24,113 nucleotides of DNA from IMG/VR virus record IMGVR_UViG_3300031963_000916, positions 1-24,113 of that record; one strand, 5' to 3'. The DNA comes from a virus. The position numbers and the translations under genes are program-made. Below are positions 1 to 7,616 of this stretch, one piece after another. Under the pieces are notes generated by a model. It saw nothing but the letters and a program-made list of their open reading frames with translations, was not told the origin of the DNA and made no database searches. The first letter of the stretch is position 1, and each line of letters begins with the position of its first letter.

Positions 1-639
1 TACCTTGAGTGGATGGCAACCGAGGGTATTGACGCTGACCTAGAACAAATCTCTACTGAAGAAGTAATTCAAATGCCATTATTTGATGGTGAAGTTGTGC
101 TTCAGGGAAAGATTGATATGCGTGTTCGTCGCAAGAGCGACGGTGTGCGTATGTTCCGTGACTTCAAAACCGTTGGTGGGTCATTCTCTGACTTTGCTAA
201 TCAGGCTCAGATGAACGAGCAAATCTTGACTTATATGCTTTTGGAAACTGCTCAGAACAAAAACCCAGAAGAGCGTGCCGAGGGTGGCATTTTTACTATG
301 CTCAAAAAAGTAAAGCGTACTGCTAATGCTAGACCACCTTTCTATGAGCAAATTGAAGTCCGCCACAACCAGTTCACTATGCGTTCTTTCTGGCAAAGAA
401 TTCACGGAACTATCTCTGACCTTATGGGAGTCAAAAAGGCTCTTGATAACGGTGCAGACCCTAATTTTGTCGCTTATCCACGCCCAGGTAAAGACTGTAA
501 GTGGAAGTGTCAGTTCTACACTATTTGCCCGCTAATCGACGACGGTTCCGCCGCCGAAGCAGCAATCAGTGAGATGTACGAGGTCGCCGACCCGTATGGT
601 TACTACAAAACAGACGAAAAGAAAGGTAGTGAGAACTAA
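1..639 (+). CDS. Cas4/RecB-like PD-(D/E)XK exonuclease with Fe-S cysteines (5' partial)
   Basis: The reading frame is open back to base 1 (codons Y-L-E-W before the first ATG at 13), so the true start lies outside the window. Seen: a nuclease core with GKID (Asp at nt 115-117), then DFK (Asp 160-162, Lys 166-168) and a following Gln-rich helix, as in PD-(D/E)XK nucleases. Near the C-terminus are three cysteines (codons at 496, 508, 526) spaced like the C-terminal cluster of Cas4/AddB-type nucleases that hold a 4Fe-4S cluster; the fourth Cys would be in the missing N-terminal part. Family knowledge: such phage nucleases resect DNA ends for recombination. The stop overlaps the next start by one base (TAATG), and the following Sak4-like ATPase and SSB-like protein support a recombination role. 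Confident of the superfamily, less of the exact substrate. Confidence 0.82.
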   Translation, partial: YLEWMATEGIDADLEQISTEEVIQMPLFDGEVVLQGKIDMRVRRKSDGVRMFRDFKTVGGSFSDFANQAQMNEQILTYMLLETAQNKNPEERAEGGIFTMLKKVKRTANARPPFYEQIEVRHNQFTMRSFWQRIHGTISDLMGVKKALDNGADPNFVAYPRPGKDCKWKCQFYTICPLIDDGSAAEAAISEMYEVADPYGYYKTDEKKGSEN

Positions 640-1397
640 TGTCAGAAGTACATCGTTCCCTTACTATGATGGTCTATGGCGAGTCTAAGGTTGGTAAATC
701 AACCTTTGCTGTCACAGCACCATACCCTCGCCTGATGCTAGATGTTGAGGGCGGACACCGTTTCTTGCCTATCAATGTAAAGTATTGGGACCCAATGCGT
801 GAAGAGCCACCTGTGGCTGACGGCACTTGGGACACAGTAGTTGTTCAGGTTCGTGACTACGATGTAGTCCTAAAAGCGTTCCAGTGGCTACAGTCTGGTA
901 AGCACCAATTCAAGTCGCTTATCATTGACTCAATTTCAGAACTTCAAGTGAAGTGTATGGACAACATTGCTGGTACAGAGCAGATGAAGATGCAACAGTG
1001 GGGCGAACTACTTCGCCACATGGGACATCTACTGCGTGACCTGCGTGACCTAACCTCGCACCCAACTCAGCCGCTTGAGGCTGTAGTTATGACTGCTATG
1101 GCTAGCCGTGGTCAGGACAATCGTATGCACCCTTATCTACAGGGTCAGTTGAAAGTTCAGGCTCCGTATTTCTACGATGTTCTTGGCTACATTGCCAACG
1201 AAACAATTCCAAACCCAGACCCAACTCAGTTGCCTTACAAGGCACGCCGTATGTATGTGGAGCGTACTGATGAAGTTGAGGCTGGAGAGCGTGTTCAAGG
1301 TCGTCTTGGTGCTATTGTTGAGCAACAGGACTTAGGCGTTGAAAGAATGCTTGACATGATTTTCGGTCCAAAGACCGAGAAAAAGAAGTCGGCTTAG
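639..1397 (+). CDS. Sak4-like RecA-fold ATPase (phage recombinase)
   Basis: A 252-residue P-loop ATPase. Walker A is GESKVGKST at residues 14-22; a Walker B-like strand ends in LIID around residue 97. An N-terminal P-loop and a size of about 250 residues fit the AAA_24/Sak4 group of RecA-like proteins. Sak4 proteins are known to promote single-strand annealing or exchange with a partner ssDNA-binding protein, and that partner is encoded next (1447-1992). The start overlaps the stop of the nuclease gene by one base, so the two are probably translationally coupled. It ends in a lysine-rich tail. It could also be annotated simply as AAA-ATPase; the neighbourhood makes the recombinase reading more likely. 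Confidence 0.8.
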   Translation: MSEVHRSLTMMVYGESKVGKSTFAVTAPYPRLMLDVEGGHRFLPINVKYWDPMREEPPVADGTWDTVVVQVRDYDVVLKAFQWLQSGKHQFKSLIIDSISELQVKCMDNIAGTEQMKMQQWGELLRHMGHLLRDLRDLTSHPTQPLEAVVMTAMASRGQDNRMHPYLQGQLKVQAPYFYDVLGYIANETIPNPDPTQLPYKARRMYVERTDEVEAGERVQGRLGAIVEQQDLGVERMLDMIFGPKTEKKKSA

Positions 1398-1446
1398 GCA
1401 ACTAACCGATTTACTAACCCACCTAACATAAGGAAAAGTGATTGCT

Positions 1447-1992
<546 letters not shown>

Positions 1993-2004
1993 GAATCATT
2001 AGAC

Positions 2005-2045
2005 AGGGACATTGCCTACTATAATCATTAGTGGGCGATGTCCCT
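2005..2045 (+). promoter_or_regulatory. Inverted repeat with a TATAAT in its loop
   Basis: A 12-base arm at 2005-2016 pairs with 2034-2045, with one G-T wobble; the 17-base loop (2017-2033) contains a perfect TATAAT at 2020-2025. It separates the recombination genes from the next gene. It may be a terminator for upstream transcripts (only a weak T-rich tail follows), an operator, and/or the promoter for 2071-3084. A TAGACA lies at 2000-2005 but the spacer is only 14 bases. RNA starting from the -10 (about 2032) would lack the left arm, so only read-through RNA could fold. Confidence 0.5.
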
Positions 2046-2070
2046 TTCTACATATACACATAAGGAAATG

Positions 2071-3084
2071 ATGTCTAAAGTTTTTTTGACTGGTATGTCT
2101 GCTCCGCAAGCATCTCCAAGTGCTAATCAAAAGTCTTTTACTTTTGCTGGACTACTAAATAAAGTTTTGACCGATGCTGGGCACGAAGTAAATTGGGCTA
2201 GCCCAAGTGTCTATATGACAAAAGACGCTTTAGAAAAGTATGACGCTGTGTTGGTTGGAGTATCTCCACTAACTAGCGTTGGTGCTAACCGAGTTTATGG
2301 TGCTCTCAATGTAATAAATGAACTAAAAGACTCTGACAAACTGACCTTATTTATTGACACCCCAAGTCCAAGTCAAATAGAACCTAGCCTAAAAAGCGTA
2401 ATTTCTAACCCAGCAACGCTTACTAAAATTTTCTTTTCTTACAGGAAAGAATATTCAAATGTTGTGGCGGATAAAGACATTTTTAATAGAGTTTTATCTG
2501 GAATCAAATATTTATATGAAAATGATTGGGCACCGACAATCTATTCAAAACTTCCCTGGAAATCAGATATTAGGATTTGTAAAAACGCAAAAACCAATTT
2601 GATTGGGATAAATCTTGATGCTCACATAATCAAAGAATTAGGGCTAAATCCAAATAGAGCACCTAAGTGGTCTGTTGATTCTTTGTCTAGCCCTTGGGCT
2701 ATTTCTGCTGTGGCAGGATTAGTTTTGCCTAACTCGTTGATGAAATGGAATAAAGGCACTACTGATGCTCAAGTAGAAGAACAGATATCTCGTTCTATTG
2801 GTGCCATTGTGTCCCCTGATAAAAAAGACGGAACATATTGGAATTACAGATACATACAAGCAATGAACACAAGAACTCCAGTTATTACTGATTGGAAAGA
2901 AAGTGGTGTTCTTGATGAAACTTGGAACTTACTCGGCAGCAGTATTGAGTCAATGAGCCAAGAAAAAAGAGATTTGGTTGCTACTGCTCAGCGGGAAGTT
3001 TATCTCGCTAAAATCCCTAGCAAACTAGAAGCCGTAGAAATTCTACAAAATTCAATATTTAGGAGAAACAATGCCGAAAATTAA
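2071..3084 (+). CDS. Possible GT-B-fold glycosyltransferase-like phage protein
   Basis: A 337-residue protein without a motif I can assign firmly. Its N-terminal half looks like a Rossmann-type domain: strand VFLTG, a helix followed by AGHEV, then AVLVG and LFIDTP strands. The C-terminal half contains NYRYIQAMNTRTPVITDW, which resembles the donor-binding segment of GT-B glycosyltransferases (aromatic/acidic residue, small residue, then P-V-I). Start choice: ATG 2071 sits 4 bases after AAGGA at 2062-2066; the farther in-frame ATG at 2038 lies inside a hairpin arm with no ribosome site. It overlaps the next gene by 14 bases. If a glycosyltransferase, targets could be phage DNA bases, phage proteins or the host surface. 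The function is inferred, not shown. Confidence 0.4.
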   Translation: MSKVFLTGMSAPQASPSANQKSFTFAGLLNKVLTDAGHEVNWASPSVYMTKDALEKYDAVLVGVSPLTSVGANRVYGALNVINELKDSDKLTLFIDTPSPSQIEPSLKSVISNPATLTKIFFSYRKEYSNVVADKDIFNRVLSGIKYLYENDWAPTIYSKLPWKSDIRICKNAKTNLIGINLDAHIIKELGLNPNRAPKWSVDSLSSPWAISAVAGLVLPNSLMKWNKGTTDAQVEEQISRSIGAIVSPDKKDGTYWNYRYIQAMNTRTPVITDWKESGVLDETWNLLGSSIESMSQEKRDLVATAQREVYLAKIPSKLEAVEILQNSIFRRNNAEN

Positions 3085-3496
3085 TCTTGATTGGGTTACC
3101 AATCAATTTGCCAAAATAAACATTCACAAGGGGACTGGTTTAGCAATCATTGAGTTGCTAAAGGCTTGGGAAAAACTAGACATCAAAAAGCCAGAAACCG
3201 CTAAAACTGTGCTTGATGTATTCCATGAACTTGCTCAAGGACACGCTATTGTCAAAGACGATGATTTTACTTGGGTACAGGCTCGTCGTGGAGATATCAA
3301 AGTCAGAGATGTTGTGCGTGTAAAAGCAGACGCTTACAACATAGAAGACATTGCTTACCTACACAATGGGCGAATTGGAGTAGTTATTGCTATTCGTTCT
3401 GGAGACATCATTGTTGATATTACAGACGAGCAAGAGCCAGAACTAAAAGGCGTTCATTACGCCCCAGAAAACCTAGAAAAGAGAGTGTCCCAATGA
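3071..3496 (+). CDS. Hypothetical protein with an SH3/KOW-like segment
   Basis: A 141-residue protein I do not recognise. An AGGAG five to six bases before ATG 3071 supports the start, which lies inside the 3' end of the preceding gene. The first half is helical. The second half has DVVRVKAD followed by HNGRIGVVIAIRSGDIIVDI, the hydrophobic/Gly pattern of a small SH3-like or KOW-type beta barrel that often binds nucleic acid or protein. The last codons overlap the next start by four bases (ATGA). It belongs to a tightly packed block of small genes ahead of a methyltransferase. Expressed protein likely; function unknown. Confidence 0.75.
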   Translation: MPKINLDWVTNQFAKINIHKGTGLAIIELLKAWEKLDIKKPETAKTVLDVFHELAQGHAIVKDDDFTWVQARRGDIKVRDVVRVKADAYNIEDIAYLHNGRIGVVIAIRSGDIIVDITDEQEPELKGVHYAPENLEKRVSQ

Positions 3497-3702
3497 AAAC
3501 TAAATTAGTTTTTACTTGTGCTGGAGAAACTAAATCTGAGATTGAAGCAAGGGCAAAAGAAAAAATTGCTGACTACTTAGAGATAGACCAGTACGATGTT
3601 GACCAGAAATGCGACATAGAACTTAGCGTTGAAGAAAAAAGTGTCCCTCACGACGAAACAATTACCTTTTATCTAGCAACGGTTTATGTAAGAGTGAAGT
3701 AA
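3493..3702 (+). CDS. Small acidic hypothetical protein
   Basis: A 69-residue soluble protein rich in Glu, Asp and Lys, with no membrane segment and two cysteines (near residues 9 and 39) that do not form a recognised motif. The predicted pattern is strand, long helix, strand, strand, like a small alpha/beta fold. The start overlaps the upstream stop (ATGA) and the stop overlaps the next start (TAATG), so it is part of a coupled operon. I do not recognise a family. Confidence 0.7.
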   Translation: MKTKLVFTCAGETKSEIEARAKEKIADYLEIDQYDVDQKCDIELSVEEKSVPHDETITFYLATVYVRVK

Positions 3703-4232
3703 TGGGTAATTCAGCACACGAAAATAAATCTTGGGCTGCGTCTGTTATCTATAAACTAAAGCCTAAAACTGTTTTAGACATTGGTCCTGGTGAGGGTATT
3801 TACGGAAAGATTGTTCGTAAATATTCACCTAGCACTGAAAAACTGGTTGGTGTTGAAATCTGGGCTCCATACATAGAATCTTTTAGATTGCGTGAGTTTT
3901 ATGATGAAGTCTGGGTTTGTGATGCTCGTCTTTATTCAGATTTCAAATATGACTTAGTAATTCTTGGAGATGTTTTAGAGCATATGTCAAAGGAAGATGC
4001 TATTGCCTTATGGAATAAAATTTCAAAACAAGCAAAATACGCACTTATTTCTATACCAATAACGCATTTTCATCAAGACGCTGCTAATGGCAATCCTTAT
4101 GAAACACATGTCAAGGAAGACTGGACTACCAAAGAAGTTCTTGATAGTTTTCATAGTATAATACTAAAACACGAGTTTAGTATTACTGGAACATACTTAG
4201 CAAAGTTTGACAAACCTAAGAAAAAGAAGTAG
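3702..4232 (+). CDS. Class I SAM-dependent methyltransferase
   Basis: A 176-residue Rossmann-type methyltransferase. Motif I is VLDIGPGEG at about residues 24-32 (SAM-binding glycine loop); the acidic end of strand 2 is VGVEIW at 49-54; GDVLEHM at 89-95 is the typical post-I/motif IV segment of the Methyltransf_11/23 group. A lysine-rich tail ends the protein. There is no NPPY or DPPY motif, so it is not an obvious adenine or cytosine-N4 DNA methylase; small molecules, sugars or proteins are more usual substrates for this group. It is coupled to the upstream gene by a one-base overlap and sits two genes after a possible glycosyltransferase. Substrate unknown. Confidence 0.85.
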   Translation: MGNSAHENKSWAASVIYKLKPKTVLDIGPGEGIYGKIVRKYSPSTEKLVGVEIWAPYIESFRLREFYDEVWVCDARLYSDFKYDLVILGDVLEHMSKEDAIALWNKISKQAKYALISIPITHFHQDAANGNPYETHVKEDWTTKEVLDSFHSIILKHEFSITGTYLAKFDKPKKKK

Positions 4233-4264
4233 CATACTAATACAAATGACAGAAAGACAAAACT

Positions 4265-4756
4265 ATGCAAACATTTCTACCACTAACTAGCAACGCTGAC
4301 GACATAGCCAAAGTGCTTGACAACAAGCGTCTCAACAAGCAAGCCCTTGAGGGTTGGCAGATTCTTATGACTCTGCTAGAACTAGACCCTGACGGCAATC
4401 ATCGTGTCCCTAAAGGCTGGGTCAATCACCCAGCAGTCAAAATGTGGCGTGGTCACGAGATGGCTCTGTTTATGTACATCAACGCAATGGTAAATGAGTG
4501 GCTCAACCGCGGGTTCAAATCAACCATTGGCACTAAGGCTTGGAACACTATTCAAACTGCTCTCAGCAAAAACATTATTAGCGATGAAATAACCTCACCA
4601 GCGTGGCTTGAAAACAAGCAACTGTTTGAGCAAATTGCTTCTAGCCATCGTCTTGCTTTGCTTACCAAGGATTACGAGTGGTATTCACAGTTTGGCTGGG
4701 CAGAGGACACTGGCTCTAAGCCTGAAACATATGAATATCTCTGGCCCGTTGCCTAA
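4265..4756 (+). CDS. Pyrimidine-dimer DNA glycosylase / endonuclease V-like protein
   Basis: A 163-residue protein with the pattern of the actinobacterial Pyr_excise (PF03013)-like group: MQTFLP start, D-N-K-R-L-N-K-Q helix, NHPAVKMW, an RGF segment after a long helix, and a C-terminal SHR...KDYEWYSQFGW that mirrors the WYKYYG end of T4 endonuclease V. Family role: cut the glycosyl bond at UV-induced pyrimidine dimers and nick the strand. T4 endonuclease V uses Thr2 as its amino nucleophile; here residue 2 is Gln, so catalysis may differ or another residue is used. Ribosome site is weak (AGAAAG). A terminator follows immediately. A UV-repair gene fits a phage of sunlit water. Confidence 0.65.
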   Translation: MQTFLPLTSNADDIAKVLDNKRLNKQALEGWQILMTLLELDPDGNHRVPKGWVNHPAVKMWRGHEMALFMYINAMVNEWLNRGFKSTIGTKAWNTIQTALSKNIISDEITSPAWLENKQLFEQIASSHRLALLTKDYEWYSQFGWAEDTGSKPETYEYLWPVA

Positions 4757-4772
4757 ATAATAAACGGCGTGT

Positions 4773-4801
4773 TGCCCTGTTTTATTTTATAAAACAGGGT
4801 A
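4773..4801 (+). terminator. Terminator-like hairpin after the repair gene
   Basis: An 11-base perfect stem (4775-4785 with 4789-4799), extendable by a G-T and a T-A pair, closes a TTT loop and is followed by a T-rich stretch (TCTTTTAT). It lies 17 bases after the stop of the endonuclease V-like gene and before the next ribosome site, so it likely ends that operon. The arms are rich in A/T, so strength is uncertain. Confidence 0.7.
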
Positions 4802-4823
4802 ATCTTTTATAGAGGTAAATTAT

Positions 4824-5171
4824 ATGAAAGATTCACGCAAAGGCGAAACGCTTTGGAGCGAATGGTTCGGCATTGACTATAAAAGAAATATTCCAAACTC
4901 ACTAATCTTTTATACAGAAGAGCATGTTTATCTAGATAATGAAATAGTAAAACGAGCACTTGCTTCAGCCCTACAAAGAGACGGCACAACCGACTCTCTT
5001 GGTGGGGCTTTTCGCTTATTAGACGGAGTTATCAGCGTACATCACGGGCACGCTGGCTTTGTCGGTGGCGAAGATGAACTAACAAAATGCGACACAAACG
5101 GAATGACAATCTATGAAGATAACGCAGAGGGCGTTATCCCGATTACATGGGTTGAGATAGATGTCAATTGA
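4824..5171 (+). CDS. Hypothetical protein upstream of WhiB-like gene
   Basis: A 115-residue soluble protein preceded by AGAGG at proper spacing before ATG 4824. No membrane segment or known catalytic motif is visible; there is a short Gly/His stretch (SVHHGHAGFVGGEDE) and a single Cys. It is acidic at the C-terminus and overlaps the WhiB-like gene by 11 bases, suggesting coupled translation of the two. Function not recognised. Confidence 0.7.
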   Translation: MKDSRKGETLWSEWFGIDYKRNIPNSLIFYTEEHVYLDNEIVKRALASALQRDGTTDSLGGAFRLLDGVISVHHGHAGFVGGEDELTKCDTNGMTIYEDNAEGVIPITWVEIDVN

Positions 5172-5628
5172 AAAAACCAAATGGATAAACGATTCCTTAT
5201 GCTCTAAAAAAGAAAATGAAAAAATAATTGAGTATTTCTTTTCTGAGAAATTAGAAGAAAAACATATTGCTAAAAACTTATGTTTTAGTTGTCCCGTAAG
5301 AAAAGACTGTATCAAATTTGCTTTAGAAGAAAAAGAAATATGGGGAATTTGGGGTGGCAGAGATGAGCACGAAATTCGTAGGATTTTATCCGTTGATGCC
5401 AACGGAGACGAGTGCCGTAGAGATAGATACCCGCAATGTCCTTATTGTTTTGCTAGAACCGAGAAACTAAAAACTTATATTGTTGATTTACCTGGCGGTG
5501 GCAGATGGACAACTGCTCGTATGGTTGAGTGTGTAGATTGTGGTTTTGCTTGGAAGAGCAGAACAAGTGCTAATGCGGTAAATGCTTATCACGCAATAAA
5601 AGCAGATAAGAAGAAAAACAAAAAGTAA
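5161..5628 (+). CDS. WhiB-family Fe-S regulator fused to a C-terminal zinc ribbon
   Basis: Residues 1-75 form a WhiB domain: cluster cysteines C14, C41, C44 and C50 (C-x2-C-x5-C for the last three) followed by the GIWGG turn at 62-66. WhiB proteins bind a 4Fe-4S cluster and act with the primary sigma factor of actinobacteria. Residues 93-131 add something unusual: C93-x2-C96 and C124-x2-C127 around a beta-hairpin with GGGRW, a zinc-ribbon pattern, then a basic tail. Standard phage WhiBs end soon after the GIWGG turn. The start lies within the end of the preceding gene. The stop abuts the stop of the convergent gene at 5629 with no gap. The domain calls are firm; the combined function, probably promoter or RNA polymerase control, is inferred. 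Confidence 0.88.
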   Translation: MSIEKTKWINDSLCSKKENEKIIEYFFSEKLEEKHIAKNLCFSCPVRKDCIKFALEEKEIWGIWGGRDEHEIRRILSVDANGDECRRDRYPQCPYCFARTEKLKTYIVDLPGGGRWTTARMVECVDCGFAWKSRTSANAVNAYHAIKADKKKNKK

Positions 5629-6834
5629 TTACAGTCTTACTGGAATTACGCTGATGTTCTCTCTTGGGTCATAATCTCCACCAAAAACCAATGTCAATAG
5701 TCCGGGCTTAGATTCTAAGCCAGCCCTATCTCTAAACCAATCTGAGCCTGGGTCAGTTGTTGGACATTGAATCCAAAGACGCTCTCCAATATCCATACTT
5801 CTAAAGTTATGGTAATGACCAGATACCCAAATGTCTGCCCCGCCTAATGCGGTTTGACCTGCTGATTGCTGAGATAAATATTTCAAGACATTGTTCTGAG
5901 TTGCTTGGTGTCCGTGAAAAATTCCAAGCAGTGTTCCATTGACGGCAACTGTCAAGGTTTGATGTCCAGAAGATGGAAAACGAAACTCTACATGAGATAG
6001 TGCTGGGTTCTCGGCACAAGCGTCTTGAACAGCGGAAGCAATTTCAACATTCCAGCCGTCTGCTGGGTCGGTAGCAACTTGGCGAGACACTTCATCGTGA
6101 TTTCCATTTACTACTGGCACTATCAGCCTTTCACAATATGGGGCTAATGCTTTTATTTGTGCCATAAGTAATCTACGAGCAACTCTTACTTGCTCTGTTA
6201 GACCTAAGTCGGATGCCGATACGCTTTGTAATCTTCCGCCTTGACTTGTATTACCTTCTACATGGTCGCCAGGCAAACCTAAAACTATTGTTCCAAGGTT
6301 CAAACCTAACTTTTGTAATCCTTTAAATCTTTCAACTGACTGCTCTGTAAGATTTAGCAATCTATCTATTGACTCTTGAGTTCCGCCAGAGCCAGTTTTC
6401 TTACCAATCTGTTGGTCGCTAGGAAAAACTCCGTAAGCACCCTCGCCAGTAAAAGTTTTAATTCCACGGCGTGGTCGCCACTTTTTTACTTCATCAATTA
6501 ATTTTTCTGCGTCTAGTCGGTCTGCTTGTTCAACGCCTACTGGAAGAAGATTTACTCTTACTGACTCAAGCCACTCTCCAGAATAAACTTGCCAACGAGA
6601 ACGACGCAGTGAAGAAACTGCCCAAGCATTTGGGTCTAAACCAAAATCTTCAAGAATTGATTTTGTATCTGGCAATTGTCCTGCTGGGCTTGGTTTGGAA
6701 ACAATAAAACCACCCCTAGATTCATCAACATCTAAGCGTGGTCGCCATTCTTCTGGTGTCTGTTGTATGTATCTTCTATCAGAGCCAGTAGTTCCTGGGC
6801 TGGACATATTTTCAAGTCTGTCTGAAATGGTCAT
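5629..6834 (-). CDS. Calcineurin-like metallophosphoesterase (phage DNA metabolism)
   Basis: A 401-residue protein with the metallophosphoesterase motifs in order: SDQQIG at 139-144, GDHVEG at 189-194, NGNHDE at 243-248, HGH at 307-309 and GHYHNF at 339-344. These bind two metal ions and hydrolyse phosphoesters; relatives include SbcD/Mre11 nucleases. The first motif is D-x-Q instead of the usual D-x-H, a variant I associate with actinophage relatives. The 130 residues before the core are poorly defined and contain basic WRPRR stretches. It follows a small HTH gene with a one-base overlap, so the two are probably co-translated. A nuclease role in replication or recombination is likely; substrate unproven. 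Confidence 0.83.
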   Translation of the reverse strand: MTISDRLENMSSPGTTGSDRRYIQQTPEEWRPRLDVDESRGGFIVSKPSPAGQLPDTKSILEDFGLDPNAWAVSSLRRSRWQVYSGEWLESVRVNLLPVGVEQADRLDAEKLIDEVKKWRPRRGIKTFTGEGAYGVFPSDQQIGKKTGSGGTQESIDRLLNLTEQSVERFKGLQKLGLNLGTIVLGLPGDHVEGNTSQGGRLQSVSASDLGLTEQVRVARRLLMAQIKALAPYCERLIVPVVNGNHDEVSRQVATDPADGWNVEIASAVQDACAENPALSHVEFRFPSSGHQTLTVAVNGTLLGIFHGHQATQNNVLKYLSQQSAGQTALGGADIWVSGHYHNFRSMDIGERLWIQCPTTDPGSDWFRDRAGLESKPGLLTLVFGGDYDPRENISVIPVRL

Positions 6835-7106
6835 TATTTACCTGCTACTAAATTGAAGCAACCGCAGTCTTTACGCCTATGTCTGTCAACGGTGCTTAGG
6901 CTTATGTCATATCCTTCTTCACGAAGTATTTTTGACAGGGCTACATTTGTAACTCTGCCGGGAACTCCCTCTGGAACATCAAAAGTTTCAGTGAGAGTTT
7001 TTTTATCTTTTTCTGACAACACATTTCCAGAAAGCAAAAGACCAATCTTACAAAGTTTGATATTTGATTCTTTAGATGCCGACTGTAATTTGTCTGATAG
7101 CGACAT
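6834..7106 (-). CDS. Small helix-turn-helix-like DNA-binding protein
   Basis: A 90-residue protein with a clear ribosome site (AAAGGA six bases before the ATG on the minus strand). Its C-terminal half, ALSKILREEGYDISLSTVDRHRR then CGC, has the layout of an HTH in which a second helix (STVDRHRR) would read DNA. Similar small proteins with an RHRR..CxC ending are common in actinophages and usually carry no assigned function; a small-terminase-like or regulatory role are options. It is co-translated with the metallophosphoesterase (one-base overlap). Confidence 0.65.
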   Translation of the reverse strand: MSLSDKLQSASKESNIKLCKIGLLLSGNVLSEKDKKTLTETFDVPEGVPGRVTNVALSKILREEGYDISLSTVDRHRRKDCGCFNLVAGK

Positions 7107-7153
7107 TTATAATCCTTTGGTCAGGTGTCATTATTTATGATACTTGATAGCGG

Positions 7154-7495
7154 CTAAGAGCGAACCCCTAAATCGCTCTTTTTTGAACGGCGTGTCTTGG
7201 CTGGTTCTACGGGCTGTGCTGGGATAAGAAAGTCTTTTATTAGTGTAAGTTCCGTCGTTGTTTTTAGTGCGTGGGCTTCAATTGTGTTTACTCTGTCAGC
7301 CAGCGATGTTCCGCCATTTTCCCAGAGTTGATGTTCTACTCTGGACAATCTGTCTGAAACAGTTCTTCCGTTTTCATCAACTCCTATGGCATCTCCAATT
7401 CGTTTTGCAACTTTATAGATGGCTAATAAAGCCCCAAAAATAACACCGACGGCAGTTATAACAGCAGCAACTGTAAAAATAAGTTCTTGTGGCAT
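7154..7495 (-). CDS. DUF2746-like membrane protein with coiled coil
   Basis: Residues 3-27 form one hydrophobic membrane helix (FTVAAVITAVGVIFGALLAIY), followed by a predicted coiled coil with the signature HQLWENGGTSLADRV at about 55-69, common in actinophage membrane proteins of the DUF2746 type, and a basic tail (KTRRSKK). Such proteins are often near lysis genes or annotated as holin-like, but the role is not established. There is no ribosome site; a TATATT lies seven bases before the ATG, so the message is probably leaderless. Divergent from the prim-pol gene. Confidence 0.72.
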   Translation of the reverse strand: MPQELIFTVAAVITAVGVIFGALLAIYKVAKRIGDAIGVDENGRTVSDRLSRVEHQLWENGGTSLADRVNTIEAHALKTTTELTLIKDFLIPAQPVEPAKTRRSKKSDLGVRS

Positions 7496-7502
7496 AGGTT
7501 AG

Positions 7503-7508
7503 AATATA
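7503..7508 (-). promoter_or_regulatory. -10 element for a leaderless transcript of the membrane protein
   Basis: Minus-strand TATATT seven bases upstream of the ATG at 7495, with no Shine-Dalgarno between. This spacing puts transcription start at or next to the A of ATG. No convincing -35. Confidence 0.4.
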
Positions 7509-7554
7509 ACTCTCACTCGGTCTTCCATAGAAGATTTTTATAACAATAGTTTAT

Positions 7555-7577
7555 CTAATAAACGGGTACTCTATTTT
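7555..7577 (+). promoter_or_regulatory. Candidate promoter with CTAATAAACGG element
   Basis: CTAATAAACGG (7555-7565), six bases, then a -10-like TATTTT (7572-7577). The same 11-mer at the same six-base spacing precedes TATAAT on the minus strand at 23640-23662. It would drive the replicase gene at 7682 with a leader of about 98 bases. Confidence 0.38.
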
Positions 7578-7616
7578 AAAAAATTGGCGTTTCTAGGTGT
7601 ATTTGTCTGGGTGAAG

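Noticed and set aside
2038-2070. Longer start for the GT-like protein at ATG 2038
   Set aside because: It sits in the right arm of the inverted repeat and lacks a ribosome site; ATG 2071 has AAGGA.
4758-4772. 15-base exact match with 23647-23661 (minus)
   Set aside because: As a repeat by itself it is near the chance level for a window this size, and no -10 follows it at 4758; kept only as part of the motif finding.
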